Of a stretch of 64,000 bases of DNA, positions 20,230-28,389 are shown one piece after another. Source of the stretch: Lactobacillus sp. ESL0680 (lineage in GTDB: Bacteria; Bacillota; Bacilli; Lactobacillales; Lactobacillaceae); contig NZ_CP113945.1 in NCBI RefSeq assembly GCF_029392855.1, positions 806,001 to 870,000 of the forward strand, given 5' to 3'. A model generated the notes under the pieces. That model worked only from the letters and a program-made list of their open reading frames with translations, was not told the DNA's origin and did no database searches. Each line of letters opens with the position of its first letter. Position 1 is the stretch's first letter. Position numbers and translations under genes: made by a program.

Positions 20230-20599
20230 ATTGAAAAATCACTATAATTTGGAAGAGTCGCTGTTAATTGCTAGTAGTATGACAAATTGTTACTAATAAG
20301 ATTATTTAGTTAATAAGCGGCAGCAAAATTAATTTTGTGAGCAGTAATCATTATTATTTATTGCTGAGATTGTAATTCTACGGTCAAATTAACTGGTTTT
20401 GCCCGATAACTGTCAAACTTAATTACCTAGTTTGGATTATTATTAAGAGTTTAAAGGCTAATAACAATAATTAATTGTAAGAGATTGGCAATTTGAAGAT
20501 TGATGTTTGGTTGCTGATTGAAGCGACATATTCATGAGAGGAGTACTTGATCGAGTTTGGTGTTTGGTTAAGCTGGGTTTACTTAATAATTTTCGTATG

Positions 20600-20629
20600 C
20601 TATCATTAAAACTATAATTTTAATGATAG
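20600..20629. other. dif: Candidate dif site (dif_SL type) for XerS
   Basis: Perfect inverted repeat: left arm CTATCATTAAAA (20600-20611), centre CTATAA (20612-20617), right arm TTTTAATGATAG (20618-20629). The core AAACTATAATTTT is the same as I recall for streptococcal/lactococcal dif_SL. It lies about 345 bp upstream of xerS, the typical arrangement, and at the switch in gene orientation, as expected for the chromosome dimer resolution site. Confidence 0.8.
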
Positions 20630-20882
20630 GTATAAATGGCTACATGACAGTGTTTTTAGCTAAATTAGTTTGATTAATTGAATTTATTTAATGACTTGTA
20701 GACGAATTTTATGAAATACAATTTTTGAAATTTATAGAAAATTAACTGTAAATATTGAACGTATTTTTGACAAAATCTATTTGCTGCAAAACTTATTTCA
20801 TTAGCAAGAATAAGAGTTTATAGCCTTAGAATATTGATTTTTGTGACTCTTCAAGCCTGCTAGTCTCCCTCCTCTGCTCGTT

Positions 20883-20936
20883 TATAATACTTGCATAATC
20901 AAAAAACGAACATACATTCTAGTTTTGCTTTATAAT
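20883..20936 (+). promoter_or_regulatory. xerS promoter region with imperfect LexA-like box
   Basis: TATAAT occurs at 20883-20888 and at 20931-20936, either of which could be the xerS -10. Between them CGAACATACATTCT (20907-20920) resembles the SOS box with one mismatch in the core (ATTC instead of GTTC). Confidence 0.35.
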
Positions 20937-20973
20937 TATTAAATGTAATCAACCTTTTAAGGAGAACAGATTT

Positions 20974-22041
20974 GTGGAAACTAAAAAGTATTTAGACTTA
21001 ATTGAAACCGAACTTAAGGGCATGCCGGATTTTGTTAAAGAGTATAATTTCGGCACTACCCATTCTTTAACGACAACATACCAATATTTAACCGAAATTC
21101 GGCGCTTTTTTGACTGGCTGCGTCAAGAAGGAATTTCATCTGCACCAGATAATAGTCAGATTAGCGTTGACACGCTGGCTAATTTACGGCGCAATGACAT
21201 TATGCTGTACATTAACTATTTGGGGCACGTGAAAAATCAACAGGGACATTTGAACTCACCGACAACGATTAATCGGTCAATTAATGCCCTACGCTCTCTA
21301 TTCAAGTTTTTAACGATTACAGCTGACAATAATGATGGTCAGCCCTACTTTGAACGCAATGTCATGCTTAAAATCGACTCGCTTAATAATACTAAAACGC
21401 TGAATTACCGAGCTCATATTCTTGAGTCGCACATGTACATTGGTAAATTAAAATATCAGTTTCTTGATTTTATTGAAAATGAGTACGAGCAGCACTGCAA
21501 TAAGCAGGCATTGCCAGCCTTCAAAATCAATAAAGAACGTGATATGGCAATTATTGCCTTGATTTTAGGTACAGGAATTAGAGTTTCTGAATGTGCCGGC
21601 GTTAATTTAGCAGATTTAAACCTTAAAAAAGCTACACTTGATGTAACTCGTAAAGGTGGCCAGCGTGATAGTGTTCCAATTGCCGAATGGACTTTAGACT
21701 ATATCACTGAATATCAAAAAGTTAGACGTGAACGTTATTCTGCTACTAAGAAAGAAACGGCATTTTTCTTAACGCGGTGGCACCAGCAAACAAAAAGAAT
21801 GACCACTAACGCAATTGAAAAAATGGTCAACAAGTATTCTGCTAGCTTCGGTCACCCGTTAACGCCACATAAATTGCGTCATACGCTTGCTTCTGAGCTC
21901 TATGGCGTGACTAAAGACCAGGTGCTTGTAGCACAGCAGCTTGGACAAAAAGGCACCTCAGCGACTGATTTGTATACGCATGTCGATCAAAAGAAACAGC
22001 GTGACGCATTAAACGAAATTTCTGAAACCGAAAATAAATAG
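20974..22041 (+). CDS. xerS: Tyrosine recombinase XerS
   Basis: Single-protein dimer-resolution recombinase acting at dif_SL, as in streptococci and lactococci. 355 residues, close to the usual 356. The sequence follows pneumococcal XerS as I recall it (TTINRSINALRSLFKFLT, NKERDMAIIALILGTGIRVSE, DVTRKGGQRDSV, VTDLYTH-like end). Catalytic residues: Arg203, Lys227, His299, Arg302 and Tyr334. The residue that is normally His in LGH is Gln325 (LGQKG). The start codon is GTG with AAGGAG nine bases upstream; the candidate dif site is 345 bp upstream. Confidence 0.93.
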   Translation: METKKYLDLIETELKGMPDFVKEYNFGTTHSLTTTYQYLTEIRRFFDWLRQEGISSAPDNSQISVDTLANLRRNDIMLYINYLGHVKNQQGHLNSPTTINRSINALRSLFKFLTITADNNDGQPYFERNVMLKIDSLNNTKTLNYRAHILESHMYIGKLKYQFLDFIENEYEQHCNKQALPAFKINKERDMAIIALILGTGIRVSECAGVNLADLNLKKATLDVTRKGGQRDSVPIAEWTLDYITEYQKVRRERYSATKKETAFFLTRWHQQTKRMTTNAIEKMVNKYSASFGHPLTPHKLRHTLASELYGVTKDQVLVAQQLGQKGTSATDLYTHVDQKKQRDALNEISETENK

Positions 22042-22050
22042 AAATAGACA

Positions 22051-22084
22051 AAAAGCCCAGTTATTTGACAATAACTGGGCTTTT
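22051..22084. terminator. Terminator between convergent xerS and S9 peptidase
   Basis: Perfect 15-bp stem (22051-22065 with 22070-22084), four-base loop, A and T tracts on the outer ends; works in both directions. Confidence 0.92.
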
Positions 22085-22105
22085 GATATAAAACTGCGAT
22101 ATTTT

Positions 22106-24076
22106 TTATTGATGTTTATCAAACCATTCTTTAATATCATACATTCTGTGGATTCTAAGAGACGGCAAGCCATTACGTGACACGCCGTGGAATGATTGCG
22201 GGTAGCGAATCATGTCGGTCTCTGCCCCTGCCAGTTTAACGGCAGTAAAGAACTCCTCACTTTGTGAAATTGGACAACGCATATCCCATTCACCATGGAG
22301 TAATCTAATCGGCGTTGTTACGTTTTTGGCATAAGCTAACGGAGACATTCGCCAATATTTTTCAAGGGCTTCGTCGTCGCTGAATAAGTCTGCCTGCAGT
22401 TCTTGACGGTCGAACCAATAACCGATATCTGAGGTGCCATTCATGCTGATCCAATCACTAACACAGCGCTGGGCAACCGCTGCTTTAAACCGTTTGGTGT
22501 GCCCTACAGCCCAAGTTGTCATGAAGCCGCCGTAAGAACCACCAGCGATGTATTGATGGTTCTTATCTAATTCAGGGAAATGTTCCAAGGCATAATCTAG
22601 ACCAGCTAAGACGTCAGAAAAGTCGTTTTCGCCATAATGGCCGTCAACATCATTACAGAATTTTTGACCGTACGTGGTTGAGCCACGCGGGTTAACGTAA
22701 ACTATTCCGTAGCCCCAACTAGCTAAAACTTGAAATTCATGGAAAAAGGTTTCACCATAAGCTGCATGTGGACCACCGTGAACATACAACAATACTGGAG
22801 ACTGTTTAGGCTGGTTTGCTGCAGGCAAGTACCAGCCTTCCAGTTCTTGTGTTTTGTCTTTGGACAGATAAGTGAATTTTTGCGCCTTAAGATAACTATG
22901 AGTTTGTTCGAAGTCATGATTAGGATTATACAACTGGCTTGTGGTTTTAGTTTCAAGGTCAAAAAGTAATAATTCACTTGGCAATGCCTGTTTTGAAATT
23001 GTCAGAAGTAATTGCTGAGGACCAGCTGCACAAAAGTCAGTAATATCTTCAGCTTCATCACGAATTAATTGCACAGTATCCCGATTACCTAGGTACAATT
23101 GACTGTGACCGTGATGTAAAGCAGTAAAAGCATACTGTTCATTATCTAACCAAACTACACTGTTGCTGCATAAATTTTGGGTAAAGTCTGCAGTTAGAGC
23201 TGCTTCGTATCCTACATCAACGTCGGGCAACTGCTGAGTTAAATTAGTCAATTGTTTAGTTGCTAAAGAATACAGCCACAGATCGTTAACGGTTTGCCCT
23301 GGATAACTGTTATCATTGCCGACCAATGCTAAAGTTGTCCCGTCCGGTGAAAATGCCGCGGCAGAAAAACTCCCTTGAGCAACTTTACTAGTAATTAATT
23401 CGGTAGTACCCATCTTTTCGTTATAAAGATACACTGCCTTGGTGTAATCAATATCGGTATCAAGTTCAGGCTGGCGCCCCCTGATATAAGCAATAGTCCC
23501 TGCTTTGGCTGCTGCTAATTCAAAATCGTCCTTAGTTGTAAATAAAACTGTTGCTTCTTGCGTTAGTTTATCTACCTTAATCAGTGAAAATTCGGCATCA
23601 TTTTCAAACCAGCCATAACCATCTAATCGCCCATTTAGCTTGGTTACGTGTCTAACTTCTGGGAATTTTTCCGTTTTGAATTTAGGTTTTTCTTTAGTTT
23701 TCTTAGTCTTCACATACAAAGCTTGCGTGTCATCTGAAACAACTAATTCTTGAACGGAAACGTCATCACTATCAGTTAACAAGAACGGCTGTGCACTACC
23801 GCCATCAATTGGCATCCTGTAAAGTTGCGGCTTTTCGCTGTCTTCTTGATGAAGATAATAGAGAAAATCGCCCAATACTCGCGGACTACTATTTAGCCCT
23901 CCCTGACTCCAAACGCGATAGTTTTTATCTTGATCGAGACTAACCAAATTGGCCAAATAACTGTTGCTGTCTTTTTTAATGAAATTTTCAGTAAAAAATA
24001 TTTTATCATCGTAAAATCGTACTTGCGAAACTGATCTTAACTGATAAAGGTCTTCTGGTGCGATGTTTTTCGTCAT
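22106..24076 (-). CDS. S9 family serine peptidase (acylaminoacyl/prolyl oligopeptidase type)
   Basis: Cytoplasmic peptidase acting on short peptides. 656 residues: a WD40-like beta-propeller over about the first 400 residues and a C-terminal alpha/beta hydrolase. The nucleophile is in GGSYGGFMTTWAVGH, the acid in HGEWDMRCP and the histidine in PQSFHGVSRNG, all in the expected order. No signal peptide. It has its own transcription unit; an upstream Nudix gene ends in a terminator. In lactobacilli such enzymes contribute to peptide use, but the specificity cannot be read here. Confidence 0.92.
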   Translation of the reverse strand: MTKNIAPEDLYQLRSVSQVRFYDDKIFFTENFIKKDSNSYLANLVSLDQDKNYRVWSQGGLNSSPRVLGDFLYYLHQEDSEKPQLYRMPIDGGSAQPFLLTDSDDVSVQELVVSDDTQALYVKTKKTKEKPKFKTEKFPEVRHVTKLNGRLDGYGWFENDAEFSLIKVDKLTQEATVLFTTKDDFELAAAKAGTIAYIRGRQPELDTDIDYTKAVYLYNEKMGTTELITSKVAQGSFSAAAFSPDGTTLALVGNDNSYPGQTVNDLWLYSLATKQLTNLTQQLPDVDVGYEAALTADFTQNLCSNSVVWLDNEQYAFTALHHGHSQLYLGNRDTVQLIRDEAEDITDFCAAGPQQLLLTISKQALPSELLLFDLETKTTSQLYNPNHDFEQTHSYLKAQKFTYLSKDKTQELEGWYLPAANQPKQSPVLLYVHGGPHAAYGETFFHEFQVLASWGYGIVYVNPRGSTTYGQKFCNDVDGHYGENDFSDVLAGLDYALEHFPELDKNHQYIAGGSYGGFMTTWAVGHTKRFKAAVAQRCVSDWISMNGTSDIGYWFDRQELQADLFSDDEALEKYWRMSPLAYAKNVTTPIRLLHGEWDMRCPISQSEEFFTAVKLAGAETDMIRYPQSFHGVSRNGLPSLRIHRMYDIKEWFDKHQ

Positions 24077-24185
24077 AGATCTGTACTCCTTTGATTAATT
24101 ATATTAAATATTATTTCATTATTTATTAATTTAATTAATCTTACTATTCTGACCTTTTTTGTCAATCCTTTTTCTAACTAATAAA

Positions 24186-24224
24186 AATACCCGATTGACA
24201 GTAATTTCCCGCCAATCGAGTATT
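24186..24224 (-). terminator. Terminator after the Nudix gene
   Basis: AATACCCGATTG (24186-24197) pairs with CAATCGAGTATT (24213-24224) with one mismatch; on the - strand it is followed by TTTTTAT. Confidence 0.75.
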
Positions 24225-24231
24225 TGAAGTT

Positions 24232-24855
24232 TTATTCAAAAGTTGTCTGCCAGTTAGGATCATGATATGCATCAAAACATGTCTTGATTTCGGCTTCACT
24301 ATTGCGCTCAATTGATAACTCAGGCAAGTTTTCAAGGCTAAAATAGCGGCAGTCGCTTGTTTCAGTATTTTTAACAAACTCCCCGCCAATTTCACGACAC
24401 AAGAAGAACACATTAACGACATTAATTGCTCGTTCACCGCGAATTGTATGGTTATGGTCGCAAATTGTAATCACGCGTTCAGCTTCGACATCACGTCCTG
24501 ATTCCTCTTTGGCTTCCTTAATACAATTTTGGGTAACAGACATATTGGGTTCACACCAGCCGCCTGGCATTGACCAAGCGCCGTCGATAGTTTCTCTGAC
24601 CAGCAAGATTTGATCGTCCTTAAAAATTGCGGCCCGTGTCCCTAATTTAGGGGTTTGGTAGCCGTCATCACTACTAAACAATGATTTGACCTGCTTTAAT
24701 GGCAAGCCGGTTTTAGCAGCCATCATTTCGGTTGCGATAGCTCTAATTCGTTCATAGCGTTCCCGGTCGAATTTATCATGACCATATTCTAACCCATTTT
24801 GTGCTAAACTTTGTAATTCAATTGCCCAATTAGTAAACTGATCTTTTTTATCCAT
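24232..24855 (-). CDS. Nudix hydrolase with N-terminal helical domain
   Basis: Probable hydrolase of a nucleoside-diphosphate-linked compound. 207 residues: an N-terminal helical NUDIX_N-type region (about 1-60, with LQSLAQNGLEYGHDKFDRERYERIR) and a Nudix domain from about residue 68. The Nudix box is GWCEPNMSVTQNCIKEAKEESG. It keeps the metal-binding EAKEESG core, but the first conserved Glu is Met and the Arg is Lys; this variation is known in proteins with this N-terminal domain. It lies between the DegV and S9 genes, each with its own terminator. Substrate unknown. Confidence 0.88.
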   Translation of the reverse strand: MDKKDQFTNWAIELQSLAQNGLEYGHDKFDRERYERIRAIATEMMAAKTGLPLKQVKSLFSSDDGYQTPKLGTRAAIFKDDQILLVRETIDGAWSMPGGWCEPNMSVTQNCIKEAKEESGRDVEAERVITICDHNHTIRGERAINVVNVFFLCREIGGEFVKNTETSDCRYFSLENLPELSIERNSEAEIKTCFDAYHDPNWQTTFE

Positions 24856-24879
24856 AACTTTTTCCTTTGAATACTACAG

Positions 24880-24906
24880 AAAAAGCAGCTATAGCAGCTG
24901 CTTTTT
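24880..24906 (-). terminator. Terminator overlapping the DegV stop
   Basis: AAAAAGCAGCT (24880-24890) pairs with AGCTGCTTTTT (24896-24906), loop ATAGC. It ends the DegV gene, whose stop codon lies in the outer stem. Confidence 0.85.
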
Positions 24907-25783
24907 ATTTTGTTAAATCAATTTTGTCAATATCAATCATCCAGCCAATGGCAAGTGATTTTTCACCTAAGTGTGTCGCAATTCCGGGACTAAATTTGGT
25001 GATTGAAATTGTCTTGTCTGGAAATTCTTTTAGCAAGAATTCATTGGCTTCCTTAACTTGACTTTCATCGTTTGAATCAATGATAAATAACTTGATTTTA
25101 TCTTTGTATGGCAATTGACTAATTTTTTCAACCGTCAAATTTTCCATTTTGGTAAAAGCACGTTTCATTGACCGAATTTTGTCAAATGCAACAATGTCAC
25201 CGTCTTTGAAAGTTAACAGTGGCTTGATATTGAGCATTGAGCCGATAAATGCACCAGCGTTACTTAACCGACCGCCGCGACTTAGATTCTTAAGGTCATT
25301 AACAACAAAAACTTCATCAATTGTTGCTCTAATCTTATCTAAATGGTCAAGGATTGTTGTTAAATCTAAACCGTTTTTAATCATCTTAGCAGCAGCCAAT
25401 ACTAAATTGCCTTGCAAACGCACAGTCATCTTAGTGTCAACAGGATGAAGATTGTATGCTGGATGATTTTGAGCAATATTACATAAAGTCTGATAAAAAC
25501 CAGAAATACCACTAGAAAGTGTGATTGCAATAATTGCCTCGTATCCCTCATCATGCAGCTTGTCAAAAAGTGTAATCATGTCACCCATACTTGGCTGTGA
25601 GGTCTTAGGAAAATCTGCGCCCTCTCTCTGCAGCTCAAAAAGCTTGTCGGAAGTAATATCAATGCCCTCTAAGTATTCCTGATTACCAATAATAACTGGA
25701 ATTGGTACAACAATAATATTATTGTCTTCAGCTTCTTGTTTAGTTATAACGCTAGTACTATCGGTAACTAATGCAATTTTCAT
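24905..25783 (-). CDS. DegV family protein, second paralog
   Basis: 292-residue DegV/FakB-type fatty-acid-binding protein. MKIALVTDSTSVI at the N-terminus, FPKTSQPSMGD, TLSSGISGFYQT and the SRGGRLSNAGAFIGSMLNIKPLL stretch are family marks. It is clearly diverged from the paralog at 825-1685, which supports different fatty-acid ligands rather than recent duplication. Monocistronic, 73 bases from the MarR gene upstream. MarR-family regulators often control lipid genes in Bacillota, but the link here is only positional. Confidence 0.87.
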   Translation of the reverse strand: MKIALVTDSTSVITKQEAEDNNIIVVPIPVIIGNQEYLEGIDITSDKLFELQREGADFPKTSQPSMGDMITLFDKLHDEGYEAIIAITLSSGISGFYQTLCNIAQNHPAYNLHPVDTKMTVRLQGNLVLAAAKMIKNGLDLTTILDHLDKIRATIDEVFVVNDLKNLSRGGRLSNAGAFIGSMLNIKPLLTFKDGDIVAFDKIRSMKRAFTKMENLTVEKISQLPYKDKIKLFIIDSNDESQVKEANEFLLKEFPDKTISITKFSPGIATHLGEKSLAIGWMIDIDKIDLTK

Positions 25784-25856
25784 CTAATTAACCTTTCGCT
25801 TATTAATATGTGATACAGAGAAATTATAGCATAAAAATAGGCGGTCATTCTACTAC

Positions 25857-26270
25857 CTAGAGAGACTTTGCAGTTTCTAACTTAGTTAATAGCTGGTTAA
25901 TGATAGCATTCAACTGGCTGATTTCACCTTGTGATAGGTCTTCAAAGAGCATTTGTTCAATCTGCTTTAAAGTAGCCTTTAATTCATCTGCTTTACGAAC
26001 GCCAGCATCATTTAAAACAACTGACTTACTAGAATCACTCTCTGAACGAATGATTTTTACTAATGTTAACGTCTTTTTCTGCTGCAATTGCCTACTTAAA
26101 GTTGATAAAGAAATATTTAGCTTATTTGCTAAACTCCCCATTTTTAATGGCTGATTACCATTTTTATCAAAATATAGTAAAATCCTAGTTTGCGATAAGT
26201 TTAACCCACATGTACGACTGATTTCATTTTTTATTTGCGCGGCAATCGTGCTAAAAGATAAAATATCCAT
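25857..26270 (-). CDS. MarR family transcriptional regulator
   Basis: 137 residues with a winged helix-turn-helix typical of MarR: CGLNLSQTRILLYFDKNGNQPLKMGSLANKLNISLSTLSRQLQQ, then a wing with VKIIRSESDSSKSVVLNDAGVRKADEL and a C-terminal dimerisation helix. It is transcribed towards the DegV gene and could share a transcript with it. Palindromic TAACATTGTTA at 26351-26361 in its upstream region is a possible operator. Confidence 0.85.
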   Translation of the reverse strand: MDILSFSTIAAQIKNEISRTCGLNLSQTRILLYFDKNGNQPLKMGSLANKLNISLSTLSRQLQQKKTLTLVKIIRSESDSSKSVVLNDAGVRKADELKATLKQIEQMLFEDLSQGEISQLNAIINQLLTKLETAKSL

Positions 26271-26648
26271 TCAACTAACCCTTTTCCTCTGAATAACTAA
26301 AAGATAAAATTATTTTTCATACTATAATTTTTAACAATTAAAAAGCTAAATAACATTGTTAAATGAGGTTTTATCATATCAGATAGAGTGTGAAACAACA
26401 ATGGCTAGTATGCAAATAATTTTATTGTGAAACATTTTAGTATTAATTTTAACTTATAACTAATAAATACAAGTATCCATTAATATATATTACTAGTATA
26501 GCATCTTTTTGCAATGATTTGTTTAGTTAAAATTAATTTAATTAATATATTGTTAATATACGTTATTTTAAGAAAATTGCTTAAAGGACATCTTATACTT
26601 ATTACGAAATAATTGGTATAATAGAGTTCGTATTTTGAGGTGATATAT
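26271..26648. promoter_or_regulatory. Intergenic region between MarR gene and rqcH
   Basis: About 375 AT-rich bases between divergent genes. TTAACAAT (26331-26338) is repeated inverted at 26355-26362, and TAACATTGTTA (26351-26361) is itself a palindrome; both are candidate MarR operators. The rqcH promoter is TATAAT at 26617-26622 with TTATAC 18 bases upstream. No credible gene is seen; a 63-codon frame on the - strand overlaps the rqcH start and looks spurious. Confidence 0.4.
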
Positions 26649-28337
26649 ATGGCATTTGACGGCTTATTCATTCATAGTCTATTAAACAGTGTGACCCCTG
26701 CCCTTGTTGGCGGGCGCTTATCAAAGATTTACCAGCCTTTCAGTCAGGATTTAATTTTGACTTTTAGAAAAGAGCGTAAAAATCAGCAGTTGCTGATTTC
26801 GGCTAACGCACAATATCCACGATTTTATTTAACTAAGCAAGCGATCAGTAATCCGGATAAGGCACCCACTTTTGTAATGGTGCTGCGAAAGTATCTTGAA
26901 GGGTCAGTTTTGCAATCGATTAATCAAGTTGGTGTTGATCGCATTATCAATCTTTGCTTCAGTAATCGCAACGAACTTGGCGATCAAGTACAACTTATTC
27001 TGTCAGTTGAGTTAATGGGTCGCCACAGTAATGTGATTTTGTACGACCAGACAAGTGGCCATATTATTGATTTGTTAAAGCGCATTAATCCGGATGAAAA
27101 CCGGGCACGAATTTTACTGCCAAAGGCAAAATATGAACTGCCCCCACTTAATCCGGGTTTAAATGGCTTTGACCTAACAGAAAATGACTTTAAGCAGGAA
27201 ATAACTGGGTGCGAACCGGCTATTTTTGCTAAAAAGATTGGCGGCTTGGATAAAGATGACCGTAATGAATTGACTGGTTATTTGGAAGATGATTACACTT
27301 ATTCATCCTTTACCACTTTTATGCAGCAATTTGATAAATCTGGTGCCTTTATTTTAAAAACGCCAAACAACAAGCGCAAAATCTTCCCTTACCTTCCCTA
27401 CCACTTAGATTTGGTTCAGGAAAGTACAGATTCTGACTTGAATCATGCTCTAGATGAATTTTACCAATATCAAGCTAACCGTGATTGGGTTAAGCAAAAG
27501 GCAAGCCAAGTTGAGCGAATTGTCAAAAATGAACAAAAAAAGTTAAGCAAAAAAATTGTTAAGCTTAATAAGCAGCTCGACCAAGCAGAAAATTCCGAAG
27601 GGTATCGTATTCGGGGTGAAATTCTAAATGCGAATTTAGGTCAAGTTAAACCTGGAATGACAAAAATATCTTTACCTAATTATTATGACAATAACGAGCC
27701 GATTGAGATCAAACTTGATGCGGCTCTATCCCCAGCACGTAATGGTCAAAAATATTTTACTCGTTATAAAAAATTACGCGATTCAATTAAGCATGTTAAG
27801 CAGCAGATTGAAATCGCGCAAAATAACCTAACCTACTTTGATTCAATTCAAACGGCAATTGATAATGCGGAGCCGCAAGACATTGACCAAATTACTGATG
27901 AATTAATCAGTCAGGGTTATCTTCGCCGGCCGCAAAAGCAAAAGCGCCGTAAGAAAATTACCGAACATAATTTAAATAAGTTCAAACTTACTTCTGGCAA
28001 AACGGTTCTGGTTGGGAAAAATAATTATCAAAATGATTGGTTAACGCTAAAAAAGGCTAATAAAACTGATCTTTGGTTCCATGTCAAGAACATTCCTGGA
28101 TCACATGTTATCCTGCAGGATGATTCACCAACTGAGACGGATATTGCCGAAGCCGCTGAAATTGCCGCCTACTTTTCTAAGGCAAAAGATTCAGCACACG
28201 TGCAAGTTGATTATGTTCAAGATAAGCGGGTTAAGAAACCTAATGGTGCCAAACCTGGCTTTGTTATCTATACTGGTCAGAATTCTATTGAAGTTACACC
28301 AGAAAAAGACAGTGTTTTGAATAAAAGAATCGATTAA
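26649..28337 (+). CDS. rqcH: Rqc2 homolog RqcH (NFACT protein)
   Basis: Ribosome quality control factor that adds alanine tails to nascent chains on stalled 50S subunits; older annotation calls it fibronectin-binding protein. 562 residues: NFACT-N domain (AFDGLFIHSLLNSVTPALVGGRLSKIYQP, and RINPDENRARIL with the conserved D-R pair), a coiled coil (about 280-400) and the NFACT-R domain near residue 455 (KTVLVGKNNYQNDWLTLKKA, DLWFHVKNIPGSHVIL). ATG 26649 has GAGGTGA just upstream; GTG 26640 is less likely. It is one of few + strand genes in this half of the window. Confidence 0.95.
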   Translation: MAFDGLFIHSLLNSVTPALVGGRLSKIYQPFSQDLILTFRKERKNQQLLISANAQYPRFYLTKQAISNPDKAPTFVMVLRKYLEGSVLQSINQVGVDRIINLCFSNRNELGDQVQLILSVELMGRHSNVILYDQTSGHIIDLLKRINPDENRARILLPKAKYELPPLNPGLNGFDLTENDFKQEITGCEPAIFAKKIGGLDKDDRNELTGYLEDDYTYSSFTTFMQQFDKSGAFILKTPNNKRKIFPYLPYHLDLVQESTDSDLNHALDEFYQYQANRDWVKQKASQVERIVKNEQKKLSKKIVKLNKQLDQAENSEGYRIRGEILNANLGQVKPGMTKISLPNYYDNNEPIEIKLDAALSPARNGQKYFTRYKKLRDSIKHVKQQIEIAQNNLTYFDSIQTAIDNAEPQDIDQITDELISQGYLRRPQKQKRRKKITEHNLNKFKLTSGKTVLVGKNNYQNDWLTLKKANKTDLWFHVKNIPGSHVILQDDSPTETDIAEAAEIAAYFSKAKDSAHVQVDYVQDKRVKKPNGAKPGFVIYTGQNSIEVTPEKDSVLNKRID

Positions 28338-28338
28338 A

Positions 28339-28369
28339 AAAAGCGAGAATGCAATGCATTCTCGCTTTT
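28339..28369. terminator. Terminator between convergent rqcH and carB
   Basis: 14-bp perfect stem (28339-28352 with 28356-28369), three-base loop, flanked by A and T tracts; bidirectional. Confidence 0.9.
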
Positions 28370-28389
28370 GCGCCTTTTAATTCAATTTT

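Larger units (their letters stand above)
19611..20973. other. Gene-free AT-rich terminus region
   Basis: About 1.36 kb without a credible gene on either strand; only very short open frames without ribosome binding sites. It contains the XRE promoter region, a small GCCGA/TCGGC hairpin (20048-20066), the lox-like dyad (20196-20229), the dif-like site (20600-20629) and the xerS promoter. It coincides with the switch of gene orientation from mainly + to mainly -. Confidence 0.7.

Noticed and set aside
20534-20617. Short frame (about 27 codons) ending inside the dif-like site
   Set aside because: No ribosome binding site, and the end coincides with the recombination site core; considered accidental.
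19251-22041. XRE regulator plus xerS as an integrated prophage or genomic island
   Set aside because: XerS with an adjacent dif-like site is the chromosomal dimer-resolution system; no phage structural, lysis or replication genes and no att repeats are seen.
26480-26671. 63-codon frame on the - strand upstream of rqcH
   Set aside because: It overlaps the rqcH promoter and start, has AT-driven Ile/Tyr/Asn composition, no ribosome binding site and no recognisable motif.
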